Source: Coriaria nepalensis (taxonomy: Eukaryota > Streptophyta > Magnoliopsida > Cucurbitales > Coriariaceae). From it: a stretch of 64,000 nt of DNA. Below the pieces are notes generated by a model. It saw only the letters and a list, made by a program, of their open reading frames with translations, did not search any database and had not been told where the DNA came from. The stretch spans positions 4,719,501 through 4,783,500 of the forward strand of contig CP114498.1 in the NCBI GenBank assembly GCA_027186245.1. Reading direction: 5' to 3'. Positions 38,496 to 51,600 of the stretch are shown here, piece by piece; the first letter of the stretch is position 1; the number at the start of each line of letters is the position of its first letter. The position numbers were made by a program, and so were the translations under genes.

Positions 38496-39149
38496 CATTA
38501 TCAGATTCCATATGAACTTACAATTACATCCTCTCTCCTGAAAAAGATTGACGCTTGCAACACTACTTATTAGAGTTCATTACAGATACAATCTCACAAT
38601 CATAAGTATAAAAACGAAATCCCAAGCCTTAATCAATAGATTTGGTACTCGAAATGAGAAACCATATAACTGAGATTCTCAGCCATGAAAGTAAACACAA
38701 CCTTCCTAGATCTATCAAGATCAACTAGAAAATTAGATCAAGCAAGAGAGATTACAGCATATAGAGAGATCACACAAGCAAGAAGAGCAAGAACATATGA
38801 TCAGCACATTGGGGGAGAAAGAACATAACAAGCAAGGAGAAAACCCAATATCACAAATGTCTAGATTCAAAAAGGTATAACCCTAAATAAGCTGCAATTA
38901 TGGAGCTGGACCCACACTTGTGATGACCCGAATGAGTAATCTATAGCCACTGGGTAAGACCTGAGCTTATGGGCTGCCTTGATTTGGGCTTCACATAATG
39001 TGATTCAATATCTTCTCTCGCCAAATTGATCTGTTCTTATTTAGCTAGATTTTGTGATTAACCTATAAAATTCATAGTACCTATTACTTTAATTTAATGA
39101 CTATGGATCTTAGTAAAAGATCATGATATTTGTTCTAAGACAACTTAGG
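38496..39149. other. Unassigned transposon-like interior, no gene seen
   Basis: Follows the possible primer site of copy X and has no readable domain. A TGATGACCCGAATGAG phrase near 38931 may be the edge of another LTR, but no partner was found. Confidence 0.4.
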
Positions 39150-39760
39150 TACTACATAAGTTGGGTCAAAATAATTTAATTGTATATATATATATATAAC
39201 AACTTGAAAGTGTAATGCTCATCAAGCAATTGGGTATGATCTGATTGGGTCATACACTTAGATTCATGATAGAAATCATGATAAGATGAGATCAAAGATG
39301 GATAAGTCTGAGATCCAAAATTGTTCATAATGATAGGATTATCACGATGAGATAATGATAATTCGGAGAGACTATTAAATACGCTATCCTCTTCGAGTAC
39401 AAGAGTGATGATGTTATAATCATTAGTGTTAGAGAACACTGGGATACACATATAGGTGATTGGTAGAGACTTAATCACTAAATATGATTACTTGACAAAA
39501 ACTCAATGGTAATAATATTAATTATTAATGAGCTTTTGTCGGTGACTATTTACTAGTGATGCTCAGACCTGAGATCATCATAGTACTATCATATAAGATA
39601 TCATGCTTTGATATCATTTCTCGTAGCTTTCACCAAAGGCCACTAAAAGGGTGAACCATTGGGAATGTGTTCAAATATGTGCAGTCGGTAAGGTGATAAA
39701 ATGAAATCTATCTCCACTATATTAGCAGATATATTTCTATGAGTCATATAACTTATACAT
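39150..39760 (+). repeat. Partial copy Z of the X/Y LTR-like family
   Basis: Shares the order of blocks seen in X and Y: a TCAATGGTAATAATATTAAT stretch, GATGCTCAGACCTGAGATCATC, then a TATCATGCTTTGATATCAT block and GGTGAACCATTGGGAA. Ends are not defined. Confidence 0.5.
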
Positions 39761-41849
39761 AAAGAAAATTTGTGCGCAAAATAGTATGGTTTGAAAATGA
39801 GCTTTCTATAAATCAATTGTCTAAATGCATAAGAGATTATGATATTCAGAAAAAAAAAAAAAAGTCTAGAAGGGCTCAAGTTATACCATGTTTTTTAACA
39901 CAAAAACATAAAGGAATTATAACAAAACCAATGGGAAATTTTTGGGCCCCCCAAAAATGCCACCATGGGCGGCGGCCCAATACCGTATCCACCATTGAGG
40001 TGAGTCTAAATCCTCTCTTGGGTGGTTATGGGTCCCACGTGCTCGAATATTTATACAATAGTCAGTCGGCATGCGAAACCACTGAAATCTGAAATCTGCT
40101 CTATTTAAGCTACACACCTCTTTTGATTGTCCATGGACACATCTTCAAATTACTTACCTTACCCCACATGTCATTAACTATCTAAGACACATGTTTCGTA
40201 ACCAGTTACAATATCTTTCTTATATTATTATTTTTTTCTTAATTTATAAACGAGGTCACTATTTCTCCTCTCTCTACTCACTCTCTCCTTTCTTTCAAAC
40301 CACCTTGAAGCTCACCCCCACCTTCCTCCATGGTAATCTCCATTAAAATTGCTCAATTCCTTGAGGTTTCAACACTTATTTAATGCTCATATTTAAGACA
40401 AATCGAAGAAGTATATTGACGCTGGTGGAAATAGGTAAGAGTTATAATTTATGAGCTTTTTTAGTTTGGTAGATTAACTCTCCTGAAAGATATAAGATGT
40501 GAATCAGGTTTATAATGGATATGGAGTTATGCAATTTTGAAACATTGCATATACATAAACAAATAAACACATAAAGATATATATATATACATAGACATGA
40601 AGTATTTTTCTTTCGAAGGATTGTGATATAAATTCTCTGGGTTTGTTATCCAATGCTAATTATTTGGCAACTGGACGTGCGTATCCCATAATCCACCAAG
40701 CATGAGCTATGAGCCCTTGATGATTCATATTTTGCATCTTTCATTTTTTAGATTTAAGGCTCAATAATATTCGTCCCATTCAAACATATTCAACCTGTCA
40801 AAGTCCAATGAACAATCCTCATTTCACGTTGGTTGATTAATTCTACGAACTAATTGGAAACTTCGTGTGGCTATATATGTTCATGTATAGATTGAATAAT
40901 ATAACAATTAATAGTGAGGTTGTATATTTGTAGATTTATATACTTGTGGAGCGTTATTTAAGTTAGCTAGGTAATTTCTAAGGAGTAATAGTGATAGCAT
41001 GGCAATTATTTTGTACAACTTTTAATTAAGATAACTTAGATACTAACAATAAACTACTTATATCCAGGTGTTGGAAATATATGGAAAAGTTAATTAAGTA
41101 TTATGTCCAAAAGAAAGTTGTCAAGGTTTTCTAATTCCTAGTGTAGATTTAATTAAGAATTTGAAATACATTTGGATGGATGGCAATCTAGCAAAGTAAT
41201 TAGATGAAAATGAAGTTCTTATTAAATTAAGTTGAATGTTTGTTTGTATAGGATAGCGGTCAGCTCAGTGTCATGATAACATCTTAAAACCTTTTAAATA
41301 TTGGATAAGCACAAATCTCACCTAAAATAGAGAATCTGTTTTTGAAACTTGTGATGAATGCTAAGTTGTTTATCTGTTTAATTATTTTAGAGATCATTAA
41401 TTGATTGTCTGCTATGAATGTTTAATCTGTTATGGTTACTTTTTTTATGAATTCCACAATAATATATACACATATAGCTATCAAGCAAGTATTACTTTAT
41501 AGTTCATATAAGAAAATTAAGAGGTATGGGTGGAATAAAAAGAAATGAGATAGAAAAATTAAGTATCATACTAACTTTTTGAAAAAAGGGTCGAGGCTTA
41601 ATGATGAGAGGGTTATATTAAGTTATGCTAAGACATGTCAAGGCTATTAGTCTACAAGTAACCCATAAGCAGAAGAGGTAATTCAAAATTTTTCGGATCT
41701 AATCCTAAAAATATTGATTAAATTTATAGATATACACTAAGATCGATTGTACAAATATATATCAAATATATATTTAACAAAAGCATATAAAAGTTCTAGG
41801 AAATAAAAAAAATTAAGATATAACAAAACTGACATATCTTCATGTAGAA
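39761..41849. other. Gene-poor DNA between repeat copies
   Basis: Nothing certain. The segment 39930-40130 is relatively G/C-rich (GGGCCCCCC, GGGCGGCGGCCC, CCCACGTG), and 40260-40340 is CT-rich, like a promoter/leader or an LTR edge, but no coding region follows. The rest is A/T-rich without recognisable domains. Confidence 0.4.
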
Positions 41850-43690
41850 TTGAATGAATCACCTTTCTCCTTCATCATGGCCGAATTCAATAGGAAGATT
41901 GAAGTGTCTAAGTGTTCATCTTCTAATCATAATCTATGTAGTTCAGTTTACTTGGTTAACTTTATATTCTAAGATTTATCACATGATTCAAGGAGTTTGT
42001 CGAAAAGAAAAGGGAAAAGTGTAACTTTTCTCAGTATAGGATTTTGGCCAAGTGGAAAATGAATAATAGCATGTAATTTTTGCCACCCTAGTGGGATATT
42101 TATAATGCTTTACTAGGTTTAATATTTTCTAACCACATTAGGCTTTCTTGTAGCATTAGGTTTCCTTCACTTAATTAAGGAAATAATGAGTTAAACCTAT
42201 TTATTATGGCTTTCCATACCATCGGTCATAACCCATGGATATCAATCAACCTCTTGATTAATTTAGCTAATGAAATCCAATTAATGATTAGTAAATTAAT
42301 CATTTAATGTATAATTGATAATTGTAGAACTTCAAACACTTTTATAATAAAATAAATATTCTCGATGTAAATGATTAATTTCATATAAATTAATGTCATG
42401 CTTAGTTGTGCTAACAGAACTGTTAGACATTAGATATAATAAATTAATAAATTACTATTTTACCTTATAGTCATACTATAAGATGAATTACTATTTTACC
42501 CCTAAAGTCAAAACTGTCTGTTTTTCTTATCTTCATAAAAAACTTAACCGAGTTACTTCTAAACTCTAATGCATGTGACCGATTATGTTATACATCATGC
42601 GGTAGAAATATCTCATAACACTTCATAATTTTATCTAATTTATAATTAGATTCGTTTGAATTTAAAATATCTTTTGAACTAAACAATTAATTTAGTCATC
42701 TCATGATTAATTAACTTAAACCTCTAAGGCAAGTTTGACTTCTAACGAAGTGTCAAACCTATCCAAGAGATGAGAAATAAGCATCTTCCAAAACAACATG
42801 TTGTGACTAAGAACTATAACAATCCTTCTCTTTTACCAATGTCCCGATTTGTCATAGGGGATGGTTTAACTATTAAACCTTAGTAAATAAATCATATGAA
42901 CTGTTATATCTATAATGAACATAGATAATGAATTTACTGAAACTCTTTTCATACTATACTACCCTACAAGGATTTCATTGTTCAATAAAGTATACAACTC
43001 ATATGACTTATTTCTAAATACAGAGACAATGGATTCCCTCTTGATCACTCACAATTTTCATTTCCAATAATTCACCTCGTGTTCACCATTGGTTAGGATA
43101 ATTGGAATGATGTCAAAGTATGAAATCCGACATATAATACACTTTGGCGATCTCAGGTCTAAGGACTACATGTAATATAATTATTAGATAATTCTCAAAA
43201 CAATTAGTATTAATTACCATTGACACTTATCTAAATATCACGTTTGGTATCCTTAGTCTCTACTAAGCACCCCCACATAATCATCATGATGTTTCACTAA
43301 CACTAATAGTTATTAGATCGGCACCCCTAAACACTTTGAGTGATAAACTATGTGATTGTCTATCTGGATCAATAATGTCCATTCTTGAGATCCTCTAACA
43401 ACGAATAATTCATTTCTTTAAGCTTTCAGCAACTTGAGTCTCAATAAGTAGGATCTACATTTTGGTCTCCAAAGTGCATAACTTAAGACACTGGACTTTA
43501 TCATGATATGTATTTATCGAACATAAGATATTAATTCAAACATAATTAATAAAGATGATAAATTGATGAATGCCTTGACTATTATTGAAGAAATAATAAT
43601 ATCATTAATGTTTACAAATAAGACTGTATCTCACAAACTGCGTACCCATTAAGTCTAACTTGATTGGCTAAATGAGCGTATACTTTTAAA
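41850..43690 (-). repeat. Inverted copy Y of the LTR-like family
   Basis: The minus strand repeats the X layout. It has an upstream block with TTAGACCTGAGATCGCC, GTGAGTGATCAAGAGGGAAT, a CAAACTTGCCTTAGAGG stretch near 42730, and a TATA-like ATTATAAATATCCCACTAGGG at about 42100. It is diverged from X, so the two are separate insertions of one family in opposite orientation. Confidence 0.6.
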
Positions 43691-44379
43691 GGCATGTTGG
43701 AACCTTAGGAAAATTCAGATCAGGTTGCGCCTCCATCTTCCTATTGGTAAACCACTCATCTAGTATATATACAAGTCCCAAGAAAAGAAAAAGTAAGAAA
43801 GTATAATAAAGATTAAGATTAAAACATGTAATAAACTTTACGTAAGATATGGATTTTAAGATTGTTAAATGCTACATGTCTCATACATCATATGCATCCA
43901 TGTCTATAACTTCTTATGAGTCATGTTTGTGCTTGTAAGGTAAAATTTCATATTTTACTTTCCATGTTGTAGAACTAAGGGTAAGTAACAAATTTAGTTA
44001 TCCTGACAGACTTGCTAAGAGGATGCGAGGTACGCGAGGAGGTAGTGGTATCAGGACTGAGTTATGCTATCAACTTCTACTTAATGTCATAAATAGTTAT
44101 ATATATACATATATATACATATATATTTAGTGCATCATAAGAACTCAACCAATATTTTTTAGAAGCTCCTTATAAATATTTTGAAATCTTCTAGTTGACA
44201 CTTTTACATTTAGTATTACACAATATAACACTTTTTTTTTTGTATAATAGATTTTTCCAACAAACAAAAAAAACCCTTTTAATGAAGACATTTTTTAATA
44301 GCTTCCATTAAAAAAATACTCTAAATTTTACGTGAAAATGATAAGTAAAATAATTGTCTAAGTAGCATGGGCCATTACA
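43691..44379. other. Probable LTR-side sequence of gypsy element A
   Basis: No gene. Two primer-site-like phrases occur: TGGTATCAGGACTG at about 44046 and TTAGTATCATAACAAAGTCC at about 44377. Either could mark the end of element A's 5' LTR; its partner lies outside the window. Confidence 0.35.
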
Positions 44380-46455
44380 ATTAGTATCATAACAAAGTCC
44401 TGCTACTCCACTTCACACCATCGCATAAACTTTGTATTCATTTATTTATTTATTAATTTGTTATGCATTCATAATTATGGGTTAGTTATAGGGTAATGGA
44501 ATGAAGGGTAAAGAGGCATCACCCTGAGACCCACCATATGTTGATATTTACATGGATTGGCAATCCCAATGTCCTAAGAATTTGATGGGGTCCTACATTG
44601 TGGTGGCTATCAAGGCTACAAAGACACCAGTTTATGAGGGAACCAAAGGTCTAGTTAGCTTAATCGTTGAATTCTTGAGTTATAGGCCATAGTCATGCGA
44701 TCCAACTTTAGTCGAGGGATTTGGACCGTGTTGGCTTTCTAGAAGTTATGTAAGGATGATATGAGGTGGTGGCGAGACATATATCACGATCCAAGTTACT
44801 CTGATTAGAGTGATTTATGTATAGATATTACCTTCAGGTTCAAACAAGCAATGGAAGAAGCCCCAAAAGAAGACCCAAAAGAGGATCTGGAAGAAGACTA
44901 GGAAGAAGATCCATAAGAATACTCGGAAGAGGATCCGGAAGAAGATCTAGAAAAAGATCCCAAAGAAGATCCCCAATAAGACCCCTAGGAGGACCAGTAG
45001 ATATAACCCAATGTCTTTGGACTAATAGATTTTTTTGGGTGATATATATATGTTAGAGCTTATGCACTTTTAATTGGTATAACCTTCTGTGAACTATGAT
45101 GTGATGTTTTGTGTATGGTTGCATGGAGTTCTTTATGAGCTCTAGACTTTATTTATGACCATGACACGATATATATATAATGCAACATGTTATCATATCA
45201 AATGACAATATACTTTCTTTATAATTGCTAGGACTTTATGTTAGTGGCAGCCAAAAGAGACCAAAATTTAAGAACTATGGCCGCCCAAGCTAACCAAAGT
45301 CCAGAAGAACAAAAAATACATAATCAAAGTTAGTGTCACTAATTTCCAACCTACAACAATGCCTTGAAGTGCAAGACACATGAACCAAAAATTTAAGAAG
45401 ATAAATAGCATAACAACAACCCAGAGAAGAAGGTATTTCGGCAAGAGGTCAGGAGTCAGAGGTACTATAAGAAAATATACCACCTCCAGGAAACACCCAT
45501 GGTAATCAAGGGCCACAAGAGATTCAACAAGAACTATTAGACGGGGATTTTCGCCGAGTGAAACCCATTCAATTCGAGGGTTCAAAGAATCCACTACAAG
45601 CAGATGAGTGGTTATACTTCATTCATACCATTTCAAATTTCATGAAGCTCACTGAAAGAGATAAGGTCATGTGTGCAACTTATATGTTTAAGAAGGACGC
45701 AAACTACTGGTGGGATATGATTAAAATTAGACGTAACGTGTTAGATATGGTTAAAATTATTGATAAGTTTTATAATAGAGATGCAATGGAAACTCATAAT
45801 ATAGGATTTATTTACCTTAGACAAGGGATTATGTTTGTGATAGAGGCAGCTAAGAAATTTGATACGATTACTATGCTCTTTGTTGGTACCCACCAAAGAG
45901 GAATAGGTCATCAGATTGCTAAAGATGTTCCACCTAGAATTGGTCATTATCATTGATAGCGGTGATAATTACCCAACAACAATTATGGAATGTGTCAAAA
46001 GAGCTGTTGCAGCAGATTATCGCCTAGCTCGTGCTAAGGAAGAATGGAACAAGTTGTTTGAGACCCGTAAGAACTCCATAGGTCAGTTCAAATAGGGAAG
46101 CAACAATTTCCATAAGGGCCAAGAATCTAGTATCAAACGACCAACTAATCAGGCCAAGTTGTACATGAATAACAAGAGAAAGAGAAACTTTGCCGGTCAA
46201 CCACAGCATAAAGGGAATGTAAACAAGGCAAATAACATAATTTTTCCACACTGCCTACAATGTGGAAGGAAACGCCGAGGAGAATGTAGACCGGGCTCTA
46301 ATATTTGCTATATCTATAGAAAGGAAGGTTATTATTCTCACTACTGCCATAGCCTTGCAAACTAAGACAACAAACCCAATCCACTAAGAGCTCGAGAGCC
46401 ACAACTTAATGTCATGCAACCCACATCGAAGGTCATGCAACCGAACAAGCTAGAG
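44380..46455 (+). mobile_element. Gypsy element A, 5' part (gag and zinc knuckle)
   Basis: Gag-like coding begins about 45278 and is clear from 45558: PIQFEGSKNPLQADEWL, then MCATYMFKKDANYWWDMI, typical gypsy Gag capsid. A knuckle-like region follows at about 46250-46350 (CLQCGRKRRGEC, CYIYRKEGYYSHYC, where the second Cys is now Tyr). Frameshifts separate these parts. The element is cut at 46455 by element B and continues at 55807. Confidence 0.85.
44850..44998 (+). repeat. GAAGAAGATCC-type short tandem repeat
   Basis: About ten degenerate units of roughly 12-18 bp around GAAGAGGATCC/GAAGAAGATCC. In one frame it reads acidic EEDPEED-like with stops, in another Arg/Ser-rich. Such acidic repeats lie in the coding part of some plant retroelements, but no protein can be assigned. 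Confidence 0.7.
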
Positions 46456-46487
46456 TGTAATATTAGATTTGGATAAGGATCATACAA

Positions 46488-46490
46488 ATA

Positions 46491-46568
<78 letters not shown>
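46488..46568 (+). repeat. (TAA)n microsatellite in the 5' LTR of B
   Basis: About 80 bp of TAA/AAT units with very few interruptions. The equivalent place in the 3' LTR (53281-53340) is a shorter, more interrupted AAT/AGT mixture. Confidence 0.95.
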
Positions 46569-47184
46569 GTAATACAAATAACAAGAAAAGGAAGGGTGAA
46601 ACGGTGGTTATTGCCAACTCAACCTTTCCTCTCTCATAATATAAGATAAGTACTAATTATAATATATATATATATATATATTTGTTATCAAAAGAAACCA
46701 CACATATATCCTGTCTTAATTATGAAATTAACATCTCCAACTGCAACTTCTTATAGTACATGCTATTTCCTTTATATGTGGTTAGTAAATTTCTTGCCAC
46801 TCTCCTTATCCATGCGAAGTTTCAAGCGAAATTCAAGGATTTCCTTCCTTCCTCTATAATGGGGAATCATTGAAAGTTAAAGTAAGAATTCTAATATACA
46901 TCTTAGTCGTTGATGTTTATTTGAAGATTTATTTATCCAAGAGTTGAGTTGACATTTAAGAATACGTGTAGACCTCTTTCAATAATATATTTTGTTCTTC
47001 CTAATTTCAAAAAGGGATTTGTTAGTATTTGTGTCTTTTATAGAGTTGATTAATCTTGAACCAATATATATATATAACGGCTATCTATATGTAGGTAAAT
47101 AGATATATTATTATACTGGAATATAAATAGAAGAATATGAATATATATATATATATATATATACGTTAACATGAATGGCATGAG

Positions 47185-47340
47185 ATACTCGACACCTCCA
47201 ATATGCGAAGTACTCGATGCCTCCACGTACTCGACGCCTCCAATATGCAAAGTACTCGATGCCTTCATATACTCGACGCCTCTAATGTGTGAAGTACTCC
47301 ATGCCTCGATGTACTCGACGTACTCGATGCCTCGACATCT
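47185..47340 (+). repeat. Minisatellite, short version, 5' LTR of B
   Basis: About 155 bp built of units with the core TACTCGAYGCCTC, often extended by CAATATGCGAAG. It sits just upstream of a TATA-like TCTATATAAGC at about 47340. Confidence 0.9.
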
Positions 47341-47350
47341 TCTATATAAG
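47339..47350 (+). promoter_or_regulatory. TATA-like box in the 5' LTR of B
   Basis: CTTCTATATAAGCAACAC directly follows the minisatellite and is the best candidate core promoter of element B. In the 3' LTR the matching place reads CTGCTACATAAG, i.e. the box is mutated. Confidence 0.55.
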
Positions 47351-48647
47351 CAACACAACTATTTAGATGGGTTACAGATTATTGAATAATAGAGAATAAT
47401 GAATACTCCTTATAGAAAAAAAATTAAAATATGTGTTTTAAGTAGAATTGAGAATAAAATTTTTACTAAGATAGATACATGCTTGGTTAGGTTAGGAACT
47501 GGCCCTAAAATTGAAGGATTTCAAAAAACTCTTACAAAATAGTACCTACGTCAAGTAAGTCAAGTCTCACTTATAACATAAGTATATTCATTGTTTGTTT
47601 AGCTTAAGATTGATGATATTGTTTTGAATATAATATAGCATGCTAAATATTGAGTTGATAAAACTATATTGCATATTGTTGTGTTTTTATATAGTATGTT
47701 GGAATTGAGTTTCTATTACTTGAATATATACCTTTTCCAAAAATTATTGAATGCACCACTAGTTTTTATGCAAAGATAGCCAAGAGAAATGTTGTGCTTT
47801 TAATTGATTAGTGTAATGCTTGACATGACACAACCATAATATTATAGTGAGGTATTGCATGATTAGGGCGGACTGAGTGGAGTCGTTAACCTCAAAAATT
47901 TTTATTCGATTAGGTCTGACTGAGAGAGGTTGCTAATCCTAGATTGGGACTGATCACGGCAGACTGAGCGGAGTCACTAATCTAAGATATTATTAGTCAT
48001 AGAGGACCATAGATCATAGTAGTGCTGGCGGCAACATCCTTAGAGCCCATAGTAGTAGAATAAAAAGAGCATCCCATTTGCAAAGAAATATTTATAAGAA
48101 TTTGTAGAGTTATTCGATTGAGTTGTTTAAAAATGTAGTTGAAATATGTTTTGTGTATATGAGAAAATCTTTACTTACTGAGCTTTTAGCTTATAATAGT
48201 GGCTTGTGCTGTAGGCAAGCAAAAGGGAAAGTCCGTAGTTTCGTGAGGGAGTGAATGAAGTGTGATTGACCTGGTGTGGATTACATATAGGCCGAACATG
48301 TGGTGAGACAAGAAAGTTTTAAAATGTATTTTTGGAAGGCCTTTAAACATATTTTGAGAAGTTTCTAAAATCAGCACTATTTTATTAATAAATTTGTAAA
48401 TATTATCATGTTTATATATGATATACATAAATTATATGTATATAACGTATTATGTTTTTTCTTAATATGGTTGTTCGGATAGATTTAAATAAAATTTAAA
48501 TAGAAGTTTTCTATATTCTTACCAAATAATTCCAAGTTAGTTAGTTATGTACTGCCCTTATTGGTTATATTTAAATAAAAAATAAAATAATTATTTTCTC
48601 AAAAGCATTCGATAAGAAATATGGCTAGTAGAAGAGCATTAGAGAGG

Positions 48648-48659
48648 TGGTATCAGAGT
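48648..48659 (+). other. Primer binding site of element B
   Basis: TGGTATCAGAGT, matching the plant iMet-tRNA complement in all but the last base, a few nucleotides after the 5' LTR end. Confidence 0.9.
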
Positions 48660-51600
48660 AGAGGCTTAAACATTTATGTATACAAACGCATATGTACATG
48701 ATACACATGTGGCAGCTTCATTTACTATAAGTATAATAGTCTTAGAGTAATTATTCAATTTAATTTTGAGTCTATTACTAATTGGATTTTTGTAAGGATT
48801 TATGATAGCTACACTACATAATGACAAACAGACATACTACAAGTGAGTCCTCTAATAGACGTGTAGTAGTTTATCTAATGACCTCAATCAATAAGAGTTG
48901 AATGAGTTAAAAAGTCTGATTCAAAGACATGGTGAGATGTTGAGAACTCTACTTCAACAACATCGACAACTTCAAGAAATATTGCTTCAACAGCAACAAC
49001 AAGAAGTAACCCTTCATCGAGGAAAAAATCCAAACTTTATGCCTGAGAAGTTTATAAAGTAGAAACCCCCAAACAATTTTGGTGGTCATGATTCAAGATT
49101 AGTTGATAATTGGATTAAGACTATGGAAAGGCTCTTAAACTGCACAAAAGTCCCAGATAATTAAAAGGTATACTACACGACATGCTTACTGCAGAGTAAT
49201 GCAAGTTATTGCTGGCATACCATGAAAAGTATCCATGAAGTTGGAGCAATGACATGACTAGAATTTTGAAAATTGCTCGAACGGAAATATATAACCACGG
49301 CTTTGTTAGAAGAAAAAGAAAGAGAGTTTTTGAACTTAGAGAAGGGGTAACATGTTGATGTAAGAATTGCTGCGAATGTTTGATGAATTGTCTACGGATG
49401 CGCCACTTTTGGTGGCTATAAAGACCTTGAAGATGAAGCATTTCAAAAAAGTCATTGATCCTGACACTTGCAAGTAGTTAGAGGTTAAGGATTTAGACAA
49501 TACACCTTTTTCAAAAGTTGTGGATAAGGCTATGAGGATCAATAATGCATGAATGATTTAAGAAAAAGAAAATACGGGTAGAATGACTTCTAGAGTACAA
49601 AGCTATGTCCAATCCTCTGCACCAACAGTTTGTGGAGATCAACGGAGTTTTGATCCATGATTGAATAATTGAGGCCGGAGAGCACAAAATAAGAAGAACA
49701 AGGTTCAAGGCTTGAAGACTCAAGAAAGACCACTAGCCAGTTCAATAAATTTGGCAAAACCCATATTGGAGAATTTAAAGCTGGAATTATAGGGTGTTAC
49801 ACTTGTGGACGACAAAGGTACTTTTCTAGAGACTAAAACAACCCAAAGAAGAGTGAAGGACAACAAGTGAGACCAAAGGCAAGGGTATTTACCATTACTC
49901 GAGATAAAGCTGAATAGAGTCCATCCACCATTATTCAGATCAAATTTTGATTGCTAGTAATCCTGCATTAGTTCTAATAGATTCTGGTGCCACACATTCC
50001 TTTATTCCTTATAGGTTTGTTAGTAAGATTAAACAATCCCCAAATCAATTGCCTAAAATATTCAACATAACGCTACCTACAAGAGAGGCATTGATGTCAA
50101 CTCGCTGGTTGTGAGCTGTACCCTTGAAATTAGAGGATATGAATTTATTAGCAAATTTTGTATTGTTACATATGAAAATTTTTGATGTCATATTAGGAAT
50201 GGACTGGTTCTCCAAGTATAATACTGCAATAGATTATCGAAAGAAGATAGTAATATTTAAACTACCGAGAGAAGAAAAGTTTGAATCCGCTAGTGATTCA
50301 AGGAGGAGACAAATTCCATTCGTATCTATAGTTAAAGCAACAAGTTACTAAAGAGTGCTTGTGCTGGAGATCTTGCTAGTGTAGTGGATACTAGCGAAGA
50401 ACAAAAACTAACGACTGAAGATGTTCATGTAGTTTAACACTCTTGGAGTTTTTCCGAAAGAGCCCAGACCATGAGATTGAATTTGAAATAGACTTGACAC
50501 CATAAACTGTACTGATCTCAAAAGCTGCATATCGTATTTCACCAACAAAATTGAAGGAACTTAAGAAACAGTTATAAGAACTACTTGACAAATGCCAAAT
50601 TCCTCCAAGTTTTTCACCTTTGAGAGCACCTGTGTTATTTGTTAAGAAGAAAGATGGGTCGATGAAGATGTACATTGACTCTAGGGAGATTAATAAGGTA
50701 ACCATAAAGAACAAATATCCTCTACCACAAATAGTTGATTTGTTCGATCAACTCCAGGGGGCTTCAGTATTCTCAAAGAGTAATTTGAGATCAGAATACC
50801 TACAGGTGAAGATCCAAGCATCCGACATCCCAAAAATGGGTTTTCGGCCACGTTATAGGCATTATGAATTTTTTGTGATGCCATTCGGATTGACTAATTC
50901 TTCAGTTGCCTTTATGAATTTGATGAACTAAGTTTTTAAAGTGTATCTACACAACTTCGTCATTGTCTTAATTGATGATATTATTGTCCATTAAAAATCT
51001 AACGAGCAGCATATAGAAAACTTGAAAATGGTGTTGCAAACATTAAGAGATCATCAACTTAATGCCAAATTTAGGAAGTGTGATTTTTGGTTAATCGGGT
51101 CACTTTCTTAGGACACATTATTTCTAAAGATGAAATTTTAGTAGATCCATCTAAGATAGAAGTGGTGAGCAATTGGTGTAGGCCGAAGAATGCCTCAAAG
51201 GTGCGACGTTTCCTAAGATTGGCGGGTTGTTTCAGATGATTTGTGGAAGGATTTTCTTGAATAGCTACTCTACTCACTAGACTTACTCATAAAGGTCAAA
51301 AGTTTAAGTGGTTGGAAACTTGTGAAGAAAGCTTTCAAGAGCTAAAGCAAAAGCTAATGAGTGTTCCTATTCTTGCTACTCCAAAAGGTAAAGATGGATA
51401 AGTAACATATAGTGATGCATCCAAGCTAGTGTTGGGAGAAGTATTGATGCAGAATGGGAGAGTGATTGCTTATGCTTCATGCCAGCTCAAAGAGTATGAG
51501 AAAAACTACTAACACATGACCAAGAACTTATTGTGGTGGTATTTTCTATAAAGATTTGGAGGCATTATCTGTATGGGGTACGATGTGAAATATTTCTTCA

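Larger units (their letters stand above)
46456..48641 (+). repeat. 5' LTR of element B
   Basis: About 2.19 kb, starting TGTAATATTAGATTTGG and ending near GAGCATTA before the primer site. Compared with the 3' LTR it lacks about 75 bp near its start and has a much shorter minisatellite. It also carries a threefold GACTGAGYGGAGTC-type repeat at about 47875-47985. Confidence 0.85.

Noticed and set aside
39772..40092. 106-residue open frame at a G/C-richer patch (39930-40130)
   Set aside because: No recognisable motif, begins in a poly-A/AT region and has no splice or promoter context; left as unassigned repeat-like DNA.
44817..45056. Arg/Ser-rich 79-residue open frame
   Set aside because: Generated by the GAAGAAGATCC repeat; an alternative frame reads acidic, and no family match is recognisable.
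46362..46577. 71-residue open frame, mostly Tyr, on the minus strand
   Set aside because: It is only the translation of the (TAA)n microsatellite.
47185..47340. Regular repeat that might suggest a CRISPR-like array
   Set aside because: Units are contiguous and degenerate, with no unique spacers, and the array lies in an LTR of a plant retrotransposon; it is a minisatellite.
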